The notes under the pieces: model-generated | The model's input: the letters and a program-made list of their open reading frames with translations, nothing else | Databases searched by the model: none | What the model was told of the DNA's origin: nothing | Shown: in pieces, positions 18,326 to 25,554 of the stretch | How the letters are laid out: the number at the start of each line of letters is the position of its first letter | Position numbering within the stretch: the stretch's first letter is position 1 | Origin: Nocardioides sp. Kera G14 | GTDB lineage: Bacteria; Actinomycetota; Actinomycetes; Propionibacteriales; Nocardioidaceae | NCBI RefSeq assembly: GCF_020715565.1 | Contig: NZ_CP085839.1 | Location: 1,364,001-1,428,000, forward strand | Length of the DNA: 64,000 nucleotides | Direction of reading: 5' to 3' | Translations under genes and position numbers: made by a program

Positions 18326-18687
18326 GAGTGGCTCCTTGATCGGTCGAGGCCGTATTTGCCGAGTTGGACATCAGAGACGGCGTACGGCGAGTCGCGACGC
18401 GCGAACGCGGCGTTCGGCGCGATGACGCCGGCGGCGAAGAAGGCCGCGAGCACGCCTGCCGACTTCGCCCAGTCTGCGCGGCTGATCGGGCCGGGGAAAT
18501 AGCCGGGGTCGACGTACTCCTTGTACTGGTGGGCGGACATCGTCATCGAGTTCATGACGGCCAGGGCGCGCAGGTTCCCCGGCTTCTTCCGCGTGAAGCC
18601 CAGAACGCCGGCGCCGCCGAGGGCCATCGCCTCTACGGCGCCGACCCTCGGCCAGTTTCTGCGGTACGTGTCGAACATGGTGCTCAT
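18322..18687 (-). CDS. Conserved-looking small protein upstream of the DHA2 exporter, function unknown
   Basis: A 121-residue protein from ATG at 18687 with a good GGAGG six bases upstream. It has a basic N-terminus (FDTYRRNWPRVGAVEAMALGG), a mildly hydrophobic stretch near residue 20, the phrase SAHQYKEYVDPGYFPGPIS, and one clear hydrophobic segment (SAGVLAAFFAAGVIAPNAAF, about residues 77-96) that could span the membrane or act as a secretion signal anchor. I do not recognise the family. The 4-nt overlap with the exporter gene implies it is made with it and may work with it. Confidence 0.65.
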   Translation of the reverse strand: MSTMFDTYRRNWPRVGAVEAMALGGAGVLGFTRKKPGNLRALAVMNSMTMSAHQYKEYVDPGYFPGPISRADWAKSAGVLAAFFAAGVIAPNAAFARRDSPYAVSDVQLGKYGLDRSRSHS

Positions 18688-18713
18688 ATGTCCTCCGGTG
18701 CTCGTGATGACCA

Positions 18714-18748
18714 GAACGTTCGAACAATTTAGAACGGTGATGAATTGT
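18714..18748. promoter_or_regulatory. Overlapping palindromes between the exporter operon and tetR
   Basis: The 78-bp divergent region contains GAACGTTC (18714-18721) overlapping GTTCGAAC (18718-18725). It also has an inverted repeat ACAATT (18724-18729) / AATTGT (18743-18748). These are good candidates for the operator of the adjacent TetR protein. TAGGAT at 18754-18759, just before the GTG at 18766, could be the -10 box of a leaderless tetR transcript. Confidence 0.45.
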
Positions 18749-18765
18749 CCGTCTAGGATAGGAGC

Positions 18766-19335
18766 GTGGTGCGAGAGCTGCGCTCAGGACGAGCACGCGG
18801 CCGAAGGGCTGGCGAGTCGCACACCCGCGAGGCGATCCTCGACGCGGCGCGCGACCAGTTCGCATCGCACGGTTACACCCAGACCAGCCTGCGCTCCGTG
18901 GCCTTGGCCGCCGCGGTCGACCCCTCTCTCGTGACGCACTTCTTCGGCTCGAAGGAGGGCCTCTTCGCGGCGGCCTTCACCGTGCTCGAGACGCTGCCGG
19001 AGGAGTTGCTGAGCCGCCTGCATGGCGCTCCCGTCGGCGAGCGCGGTCGGCTCCTGGCCACCACCTACCTCGGCGCGTGGGAGCACCCCGCCACGGGCCG
19101 GGCCCTGCGTGCGCTGGCGCGTGCGGCCGGAGAGAGTGCCACCGCAGCAGCGATCGTTCGCCAGACCCTGGAGTCGATGTCGACCGTCGTCGGCCTCCAA
19201 GCGGCGATGGGCCAGCTCTTCGGGTTCGCCGTCGCCCGCTACGTCATCCAGGTCGAGCCGCTCGCCAGCCTCTCGCTCGAGGACGCCCTGGAGGTCGTGG
19301 TGCCGGCGATCGAGGCGACCTACGCCGGCGGGTAG
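18766..19335 (+). CDS. TetR-family transcriptional regulator
   Basis: A 189-residue protein with an N-terminal HTH (LRSVALAAAVDPSLVTHFFGSKEGLF, about residues 42-67) and a C-terminal domain like TetR_C of actinobacterial efflux repressors (RYVIQVEPLASLSLEDALEVVVPAIEATYAG). Start is GTG at 18766 or the in-frame GTG at 18769. It is divergent from the small protein/DHA2 exporter operon and is its probable repressor. The end overlaps the convergent flavodoxin-like gene by 16 nt. Confidence 0.85.
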   Translation: MVRELRSGRARGRRAGESHTREAILDAARDQFASHGYTQTSLRSVALAAAVDPSLVTHFFGSKEGLFAAAFTVLETLPEELLSRLHGAPVGERGRLLATTYLGAWEHPATGRALRALARAAGESATAAAIVRQTLESMSTVVGLQAAMGQLFGFAVARYVIQVEPLASLSLEDALEVVVPAIEATYAGG

Positions 19336-19925
19336 GCGTCGCTGGCCAGCAGCCGAGCCAGATGCGCGGTGTTCGCGGCCGCGGTCTTTGTCGTGGACGT
19401 CGTCTTCTCCGGCTTGGGGTCGAGGTCCTGGTAGTCGGTGGTGTGCATCGCCTCGCCGACCCAGTACGTCGACCCGTTCGCGGCGATGCTGAAGCCGACG
19501 TCGTTGAGCGCCTGCAGCACCTCGGCCGTCACGTGGTGGGCGCCGTCTTCGTTGCCGACCACGGCGACGGCGGCGACCTTGTTGTACGTCGACATCCGGC
19601 CTGCGTCATCGGTCTCGCTGAGCTCGGCGTCGAGGCGCTCGAGCACCATCTTGGCGACTGAGGCCGGCTGGCCGAGCCAGATCGGCGTCGCGATCGCGAA
19701 GATGTCGGCGTGGAGCATCTTCTCCCGGATCTCGGGCCACGCGTCGCCGTCGCCCTCATCAGTGGTGACGCCAAACTTCACGTCATGGTCGACGACCCGG
19801 ACGACCTCGCCGGTCACGTCGTGGTCGCCGAGGGCGTCGAGGAACTCGTGACCGATCAACGTCGCGCTCGACTCGGCTGGCGACTTCTTCAGGGTGCAGG
19901 ACAGGACGAGCGCGGTGAGGGGCAT
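19320..19925 (-). CDS. Flavodoxin-fold NAD(P)H-dependent oxidoreductase
   Basis: A 201-residue protein of the NADPH-dependent FMN reductase / flavodoxin_2 type: SCTLKKSPAESSA for the FMN phosphate loop, FAIATPIWLGQPASVAKMVLERLDA and VAVVGNEDGAHHVTAEVLQALNDVGF. Such enzymes reduce quinones, azo or nitro compounds, or supply reduced FMN. It has no obvious operon partner. About 230 bp upstream (19926-20155) show no recognisable gene. Confidence 0.8.
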   Translation of the reverse strand: MPLTALVLSCTLKKSPAESSATLIGHEFLDALGDHDVTGEVVRVVDHDVKFGVTTDEGDGDAWPEIREKMLHADIFAIATPIWLGQPASVAKMVLERLDAELSETDDAGRMSTYNKVAAVAVVGNEDGAHHVTAEVLQALNDVGFSIAANGSTYWVGEAMHTTDYQDLDPKPEKTTSTTKTAAANTAHLARLLASDAYPPA

Positions 19926-20155
19926 GGCGTGGCAGTACCCGAGGTGCCCGCCCGCATGATCTCACCGGTCCTTGGGCCGGTCAGCTCGGCTCGGTGACGT
20001 CCGTCGTCACCGCACCGAGGATCTCAATGAGTTCGGCGGCGTCGACCATGAGTCCGCCCCAGCAGTCATGCGTTCGCTTATAGATCGCCTGCGTGCAACT
20101 CGAGGGTCTTCAGGAAGACGTCACGCTGGGACGGCAGATTCACGTGCCCAGCCTC

Positions 20156-21223
20156 TCAGGGGCGACGCCTGTGTGCCACCGGGCCGCGCCGCATCGCGGT
20201 GCGCAGCGAGGCAGGGACACTGCGAGGGCGCAGCACAGGCGTGTCATCGGACGAGCCGTCGAGCATCCCGGAGATCGTCTCCGCGAACACCTCCCGGGCC
20301 TCCTTTGTCGGGCGCCACCCGAGTACGGCCTTCGCTCGCGATGCGTCCAGCAGTGGTATCGAGAACGCCATGTCCAACCATCCGGGGTCCACCGGCTGCA
20401 CTCCCACGCGCCACGACGCCGACGCCAGCCCCCGAAGGGCAGCAGAGGGGACACTGAGAAGTCTCGCGTCCATCACCTCCGCCATGGTGGCTGCGGTGAC
20501 AGGGTCGTCTGCGGCGAGGTTGAATGGGCCGGCCGCCTGGCGCTGCAGGGCCAGATCGATAGCGGCGGCGACGTCGTCACTGTGAACCATCGACACGCGT
20601 AACCTCGAATCGAGTGGCAGGACGGGGAGCCATCTCAGGGTTCGTGCGGGGACGATGCCGGGCACCCCGTAGCGCAGGAGTGAACTGCCGGCGGTTCGTT
20701 GGCCGATGATGCCGGGTCGCATGCGGGTCACCAGCGCCGCACCGTCCTCCTTCTCGTAGGTGTCCAGGAGGCGCTCGGCTGCGGCTTTGGTTCGGCTGTA
20801 CCACGACGTCGGGATGCCGTTGGTCGGCCACGTCTCGTCAACCGGGTCGTCGTCGCGCTTGGGTGCGTAGGCGCCGAGCGAGGACAAGTGAATGAGGTGT
20901 GGAACGCCGGTCGCTCGAACCGCCTCGACGACGCGCCTGGTGCCGCCCAGCCCGAGTTCTTCCAGGTATGCCTGCTCGTGTGAGGGTTGGAACCCCCACG
21001 CGAGGTGGACGACCGCGTCCGCGCCCCCGAAAGCTGTACGCAGCGGTGTCAGGGCGGAGTCGTCCGACAGGTCGGCGGATACCCACTGAACTCGGTCGAA
21101 CGGATGACCACTACCGAGGGGCGGTCGCCGAACCACCCCCACCGCATGATGGCCCTCACCGACAAGACGGCGCAGAAGCGCTGAGCCAACGTTCCCGCTG
21201 GCACCTGTCACTGCGATCCGCAT
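20156..21223 (-). CDS. NAD-dependent epimerase/dehydratase family protein
   Basis: A 355-residue extended SDR: N-terminal TGASGNVGSALLRRL (NAD-binding GxxGxxG), VVHLAWGFQPSHEQAY, catalytic Ser in HLSSLGAYAP, and YSRTKAAAERLL with the Tyr-xxx-Lys pair (WYSRTK). The C-terminal half, with FNLAADDPVTAATMAEVM, is substrate-specific and does not point to one sugar. The ATG is at 21223. A neighbouring pathway is not evident. Confidence 0.8.
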   Translation of the reverse strand: MRIAVTGASGNVGSALLRRLVGEGHHAVGVVRRPPLGSGHPFDRVQWVSADLSDDSALTPLRTAFGGADAVVHLAWGFQPSHEQAYLEELGLGGTRRVVEAVRATGVPHLIHLSSLGAYAPKRDDDPVDETWPTNGIPTSWYSRTKAAAERLLDTYEKEDGAALVTRMRPGIIGQRTAGSSLLRYGVPGIVPARTLRWLPVLPLDSRLRVSMVHSDDVAAAIDLALQRQAAGPFNLAADDPVTAATMAEVMDARLLSVPSAALRGLASASWRVGVQPVDPGWLDMAFSIPLLDASRAKAVLGWRPTKEAREVFAETISGMLDGSSDDTPVLRPRSVPASLRTAMRRGPVAHRRRP

Positions 21224-21326
21224 GGGGTCCTCACTTGTCAGTGTTTCGGCACAGCCTGTCGAAGGCCCATCCCGGTCACGGGTGAATCGGACCCGCGGCC
21301 GGAGTGGAGTTGTGCCGTACCCAGCC

Positions 21327-21346
21327 TCGGGTGGTTACACACCCGA
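21327..21346. terminator. Hairpin in the 21224-21376 gap
   Basis: TCGGGTG (21327-21333) and CACCCGA (21340-21346) form a perfect 7-bp stem with a 6-nt loop, without a following T run. It lies about 30 nt beyond the stop of the nitroreductase relic on the minus strand and could be its leftover terminator. The rest of 21224-21376 shows only a GGCCGCGGCC palindrome and presumably holds the epimerase promoter. Confidence 0.35.
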
Positions 21347-21376
21347 CGAAGGCCGCGGCCGCGTTCCTCTAGTCGC

Positions 21377-21541
21377 TCACGCCAGGACGACGATCGGCAG
21401 CGGCCGCGTCGTCCGCTTCCGGTACTGCGCGAACGTGCCGCGGTTGGCCTGGTTGCACAGCGCGAAGAGCCGCTCATAGTCGGGATCATCGGTCCGTACG
21501 ACGCTCCGGGCGTCCCAGACCGGGGATGCGGTACGCCTCTC
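21377..21541 (-). pseudogene. C-terminal remnant of a deazaflavin-dependent nitroreductase (Ddn-like)
   Basis: On the minus strand, ending at the TGA 21377-21379, about 50 codons read as the C-terminus of the F420H2-dependent Ddn/nitroreductase family: DPDYERLFALCNQANRG followed by FAQYRKRTTRPLPIVVLA. No start or N-terminal two thirds can be found; upstream the frame runs into the ZIP transporter gene. It is a truncated relic, presumably cut when the ZIP gene was placed here. Confidence 0.5.
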
Positions 21542-22289
21542 AGGCCCTCTCGAGCGCGAACGCGGCGAGGAAGCCGAGGGTGGCGATCAAGCCGGTGAGG
21601 ATGTGGGCCCGCTCGAACGCCTCGGGGATCATCGTGTCGGAGATCATCGCCAGGATCGCGCCGGCCGCGAGCGCGGTGATGAAGGCGATGGTCCCGCCGG
21701 AGGCGCCGTCCAGCGCAAGGACGCCGATCGCGCCGGCCAGGCCGCTGGCTACCGCGATGCCGATCCAGACACCGAACACGTAAGCAGCGCTGCGGCGGTT
21801 GGCCTTCATCCCGGCCGAGCTTGACAGCCCTTCGGGGAGGTTCGAGATGAAGATGGCGGCAAGCACCGGTACGCCGACGCCGGTTCCACCGAGGAGTGAC
21901 AGCCCGAGCACCACGGACTCGGGCACGCCGTCGAGCAGTGCGCCGATCGCGATCGCCGCGCCGCTACCGTCCTGTTCATCCTCCGAAGGCTGCTGCTCCC
22001 CGCTTCGCTTCCGGTGACGGGCACCGTGGCGGGCGAGCACCACGTTGGCGGTCACGTAGGAGCCGGCACCGATGAGGAACCCCACGGCCGTAGCCGTGAG
22101 GCCGCCGGTCTTCTCGGCCTCGTCGACTAGGTCGAAGGCGAGCGCGGATATCAGCACCCCAGCGCCGAACGCCATCACCCCGGCAACCACCGGCTTCGGC
22201 ACGCGGACGAACCATGCGACCGCCGCGCCGACCACCAACGCCCCACCAGCAAGAAGTCCCCACAGCCCCGCCTCGATCCAGGTCGGCAC
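21540..22289 (-). CDS. ZIP-family metal transporter
   Basis: A 249-residue membrane protein with about eight hydrophobic segments and a hydrophilic, Arg/Glu-rich loop (residues about 86-110). The metal-site motifs are seen in helix 4 (LLDGVPESVVLG) and helix 5 (FISNLPEGLSSS, the HNxPEG-like motif with Ser for His). GTG at 22289 is the start. ZIP proteins carry Zn2+ or other divalent metals into the cytoplasm; specificity is not clear and the altered helix-5 motif is notable. Confidence 0.8.
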   Translation of the reverse strand: MPTWIEAGLWGLLAGGALVVGAAVAWFVRVPKPVVAGVMAFGAGVLISALAFDLVDEAEKTGGLTATAVGFLIGAGSYVTANVVLARHGARHRKRSGEQQPSEDEQDGSGAAIAIGALLDGVPESVVLGLSLLGGTGVGVPVLAAIFISNLPEGLSSSAGMKANRRSAAYVFGVWIGIAVASGLAGAIGVLALDGASGGTIAFITALAAGAILAMISDTMIPEAFERAHILTGLIATLGFLAAFALERA

Positions 22290-22385
22290 ACGAACTCCTT
22301 CGGTCGCTCATCACCAGTCGACGCCATCGGCCGACCATGGTGGTTCCGCGGTACCCCGGACAAGCGACCCACATGCACGGCCAGC

Positions 22386-22892
22386 TCAGTGGACGGCGAA
22401 CCGCCGGTCTGTGTAGGAGCGCAGGTTCCGCAGGAACCAGCGGAACGTGAGGCCAAGCAGCGGACGGGTCGGCGCGAGCGTGAAGCGCGCCGGGCCGCGC
22501 ACCTCGAGCGCGAGCGTCCACGTGAGCCGGCAGCCGCGCGCGGTCGGCGTGACGACGTAGTCCTCGGCGAAGGCGACGATCGACTTCTCCGACGCCTCGT
22601 TGAATCGGAAGGCCATACGCCGGTAGGGCTCCCAGACGAGGAACTCCTCGTCGCCGACGAGCCCGCCCCACATGTGGACCGTGCGCGTCGAGCCGACCTC
22701 GCGGGGGAGCGGTGTCGTCCACGTGACCTTGGTGATGACCTTCGCCCAGCGTGGCCACGCCTCGGCGTCGGCGAGGACCTGGAAGAGCTGCTCCGGCGTG
22801 ATGGCGAGCTCGACGCTGTTGGAGTACCGGCTCGGAGCGGTCTCAAGGAAGTCCAGCTCGACGCGACTGCAGGGATGCATGGTGGAACCCAT
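22386..22892 (-). CDS. SRPBCC-family (START-like) protein
   Basis: A 168-residue protein of the polyketide-cyclase/START-like fold: YSNSVELAITPEQLFQVLADAEAWPRWAKVI (first strand and helices), then alternating strands to TWTLALEVRGPARFTLAPTRPLLGL and a final helix. Such proteins bind hydrophobic ligands. The ATG at 22892 is six bases after AAAGGAGG, a strong ribosome site, and outranks the later in-frame ATG. It lies downstream of the TetR/esterase/ADH set on the same strand, with a 42-bp gap. Confidence 0.78.
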   Translation of the reverse strand: MGSTMHPCSRVELDFLETAPSRYSNSVELAITPEQLFQVLADAEAWPRWAKVITKVTWTTPLPREVGSTRTVHMWGGLVGDEEFLVWEPYRRMAFRFNEASEKSIVAFAEDYVVTPTARGCRLTWTLALEVRGPARFTLAPTRPLLGLTFRWFLRNLRSYTDRRFAVH

Positions 22893-22934
22893 CAGGGGCC
22901 TCCTTTCACTGGTGGGCTGTGGCAAGGACGACGC

Positions 22935-23510
22935 TCATACGAGCGCCGGCATGAGGTAGGTGTCGAGGTAGCGCGTCAGGGAGGCGGCGTCGGTGACGTC
23001 CACGGCGGCTCCGGGCAGGTGGACGAGCGACACGACGATCCGCAGGACCCACTCCGTCGCCCCGGCCACGTCGAGGTCCGCTCGCAGCTCGCCTGCCTCG
23101 ATGCCGGCCTCGATCTGCCGGCGCCAGAACCACGAGAGCCCCGGCATGACGTCTTCGACGTAGTTGCCGATCACGGCCGCGAAGGCCTCCGGCTCGCGCT
23201 GTCGCAGCTCGACGGCGAGGGGGCCGAGGGGATCGGGCACCGTCATGACGAGGGCGGCGGCGATCTTGGCCGCGAAGCCGGGCGCAGCATCCACTGCCTC
23301 TTGAGCCTCGCGCCAAAACTCCTCGTCGCGACGGATCAGGGCGGCGGCCACCAGTGTCGCCTTGCCGGGGAAGTGCCGGTAGAGCCATGCCCGACTGATG
23401 CCGGCCGTCTCCGCAACGGTCGCCATCGTCGTACGCCGTATGCCGAGCTCGCGCAGGCAGGACTCTGCCGCGTCGAGGATCCGCTCCCGCGCCGGCTGCT
23501 CCTGACTCAT
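22935..23510 (-). CDS. TetR-family regulator of the ketone-oxidation cluster
   Basis: A 191-residue TetR protein: RERILDAAESCLRELGIRRTTMATVAETAGISRAWLYRHFPGKATL forms the DNA-binding region. The ATG at 23510 overlaps the stop of the upstream esterase gene (ATGA). Being the last gene of an ADH-esterase-tetR transcript that is divergent from the Baeyer-Villiger monooxygenase, it most likely controls the inverted repeat at 25521-25546 between them. This is inference from layout. Confidence 0.85.
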   Translation of the reverse strand: MSQEQPARERILDAAESCLRELGIRRTTMATVAETAGISRAWLYRHFPGKATLVAAALIRRDEEFWREAQEAVDAAPGFAAKIAAALVMTVPDPLGPLAVELRQREPEAFAAVIGNYVEDVMPGLSWFWRRQIEAGIEAGELRADLDVAGATEWVLRIVVSLVHLPGAAVDVTDAASLTRYLDTYLMPALV

Positions 23511-24418
23511 GGCGCGAGATGGGTGCGCAGGTGGTCGAACAAGCTGGTGATGAACCGCTGGGAGACGGCGGCGCCCGGCGAAATCTGGTCGAAGCCGTGG
23601 TAACCGCCGTCGGCGACCTCGAGCGTCGTCGGTACGCCGGCACCCACCAGGCTCGGCGCGAACGCGACCGCCTCGTCGTGGAGCATGTCCGAGGTCCCGA
23701 CGCCGACCCAGGCAGGCGGCAACCCAGCGAGATCGGTCCAGCGGGCGGGCGAGGCTGGATTGGTGTCGCCGCTGCCGACGTACCAACGCCAGGCGATGAC
23801 GTTGTCCTGCTCCGACCACATCAGCCACCGGCGCCCCGAGCGTACGGAGCCAGTCCGGTCGTCGAGCATGGGGTAGGCGAGGGCCATCGCGGCGAGGCGG
23901 GGGCCGCCGCGGTCGCGCGCGAGCCGGGCGACGCTCGCCGTCAGGAGCCCGCCTGCGCTGGCGCCCGCGACGGCGAGGCGCGTCGCGTCGACCCAGGATT
24001 GGCGGGCCACCCACTGGAGAGCGGCGTAGCAGTCCTCGACCGGCACCGGGTAGGGGTGCTCCGGTGCCAGTCGGTAGTCCACCGCGACGACCACCACGCC
24101 GAGCTCGGCGGCGATACGCCGGCACCACTTGTCGTCCTGGGCTGCCGAGCCGACGATCGTGCCGCCGCCGTGGAGCCACAGGACGGTCGGCGCCGGGCCG
24201 CTTGCCGTCGGTCGGTGCACACGGACCGTGACGCCGGGGATGACCTCGGCGGTCTCGACCCCGCGCACGGCGCCGATGACGGCGACCACCCGACTGGCCG
24301 CGCGAGGCAACCGGAGGCCCCGCTGCAGGCCCAGGCCCAGCGGGAGGAACCGAGCGATGCTGCGCAGCTCAGGATCCAGCGTCGCAAGGATGTCGCCGCG
24401 GCACGCCATGCGGCTCAC
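23507..24418 (-). CDS. Alpha/beta hydrolase, hormone-sensitive-lipase-type esterase
   Basis: A 303-residue alpha/beta hydrolase of the HSL/acetyl-esterase family: oxyanion motif LHGGGTIVG (HGGG), DYRLAPEHPYP, nucleophile elbow GASAGGLL, acid in VGTSDMLHDEA and catalytic His in DGGYHGFDQ. It starts with GTG at 24418 (a second candidate ATG at 24409) and overlaps the ADH stop by 4 nt. In this operon it would cleave the ester or lactone made by the divergent Baeyer-Villiger enzyme. Confidence 0.87.
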   Translation of the reverse strand: MSRMACRGDILATLDPELRSIARFLPLGLGLQRGLRLPRAASRVVAVIGAVRGVETAEVIPGVTVRVHRPTASGPAPTVLWLHGGGTIVGSAAQDDKWCRRIAAELGVVVVAVDYRLAPEHPYPVPVEDCYAALQWVARQSWVDATRLAVAGASAGGLLTASVARLARDRGGPRLAAMALAYPMLDDRTGSVRSGRRWLMWSEQDNVIAWRWYVGSGDTNPASPARWTDLAGLPPAWVGVGTSDMLHDEAVAFAPSLVGAGVPTTLEVADGGYHGFDQISPGAAVSQRFITSLFDHLRTHLAP

Positions 24419-25461
24419 GGTGTGCTGGTTCCCGAGGAGCCGGGGTGCAGCCGCACCTTGACCGTCTCCGCGCTCCGGTCCGCAACCGCGGCGTACGCCG
24501 CCGCGCCGTCCTCGAGGTCGAAGGAGTGGGTGAAGATGCCCGACGGGTCGAGGCGTCCGGCCTGGAGCAGGGGGACGAGCTGCGGCCAGGTCGCCTGGAC
24601 CGGTGCGGTGGTCATCCGCAGCGTGATGCTGCGGAAGACGCCCATCAGGAGGTCGAGCGGGTAGGGCTCCATGCCGTGTACGCCGACCACCGAGACGGTC
24701 CCGCCGGACCGCACCGAACCGAAGGCGTCATTCACGGAGCCGTCGACCGCGACCGCGTCGATGACCGCGTCGGCCCCGCGACCTCCAGTGGCCTCGAGCA
24801 CGGCCTCGACAGTCGGGCGCGTGAGTGCGGTGGCACCGAACCCGACGGCGCGGTCGACCCGACCGGCCTGCGGGTCGGCCACGAACACGCGCCCTGCGCC
24901 CAGCATGAGTGCCGACTTCACCGCGCAGAGGCCGACCGCGCCCAGCCCGAGGACGACCACGTCCGCGCCCGGGTCGAAATCGGCACGCTGTGCGGCGGCC
25001 CATCCGGTGTTCAGGTTGTCGGTCAGGAGGAGGGCCGCATCGTCGTCGAGGCCGTCCGGCACCGCGAGCACGTTGAAGTCCGCGGCGGGCACCGCCAGCA
25101 GTTCGCTCTGCGCCCCGCCGAGCATCCCGGACCCGAAGACCTGCGGTCCGGCGACGCACCGGACCGGGTCGCCCGTGGCGCAGCCGCTGCACGCGCCGCA
25201 GCCGGCCACCGAGGAGACCAGCACCCGGTCACCGACGGCCACCGAGCGCACGTCCGCACCTGCCTCGACCACCGTTCCGACGGCCTCGTGGCCTAGGGCG
25301 ACGGGGAAGTAGGGCAGGTCGCCGTCGTAGAAGTGCATGTCCGAGCCACAGACGGCGGCCGTCGACACGGCGACGATCACACCGTCGGGTCCGGTCAGGA
25401 CGGGGTCCGGGGCGGTCTCGACGGTGATCTGGCCCTGGCCGGTCACGATGAGTGAGCGCAT
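24415..25461 (-). CDS. Zinc-dependent medium-chain alcohol dehydrogenase
   Basis: A 348-residue MDR protein: catalytic zinc site VCGSDMHFYDGD and GHEAVGTVVEAG, structural zinc cysteines in GCGACSGCATGDPVRC, and the Rossmann motif VVLGLGAVGLCAVKSAL. Start is ATG at 25461. It is the first gene of the ADH-esterase-tetR operon, divergent from the Baeyer-Villiger monooxygenase. It probably converts an alcohol to the ketone substrate of the monooxygenase or oxidises the alcohol released by the esterase. Confidence 0.87.
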   Translation of the reverse strand: MRSLIVTGQGQITVETAPDPVLTGPDGVIVAVSTAAVCGSDMHFYDGDLPYFPVALGHEAVGTVVEAGADVRSVAVGDRVLVSSVAGCGACSGCATGDPVRCVAGPQVFGSGMLGGAQSELLAVPAADFNVLAVPDGLDDDAALLLTDNLNTGWAAAQRADFDPGADVVVLGLGAVGLCAVKSALMLGAGRVFVADPQAGRVDRAVGFGATALTRPTVEAVLEATGGRGADAVIDAVAVDGSVNDAFGSVRSGGTVSVVGVHGMEPYPLDLLMGVFRSITLRMTTAPVQATWPQLVPLLQAGRLDPSGIFTHSFDLEDGAAAYAAVADRSAETVKVRLHPGSSGTSTP

Positions 25462-25520
25462 CGCTGTCTCCTCGTCTCGAGGGTCCGCGCCACGTCGGAC
25501 CGACTCGGACCCTAGACCTT

Positions 25521-25546
25521 GTAGACATCAGTTGGAAAGTGTCTAC
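25521..25546. promoter_or_regulatory. Inverted repeat operator between ADH operon and BVMO
   Basis: GTAGACA (25521-25527) and TGTCTAC (25540-25546) form a perfect 7-bp inverted repeat with a 12-nt spacer. It sits in the 93-bp divergent promoter region, with its right arm only 8 nt before the BVMO start. This size and place fit a TetR operator that would switch both directions together. The partner regulator (22935-23510) is inferred. Confidence 0.55.
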
Positions 25547-25554
25547 TGGCGCTC

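Noticed and set aside
19926-20155. Short minus-strand frames (VNLPSQRDVFLKTL and MVDAAELIEILGAV)
   Set aside because: Each is only about 20 codons, they are in different frames, and neither could be assigned to a family; at most a decayed gene.
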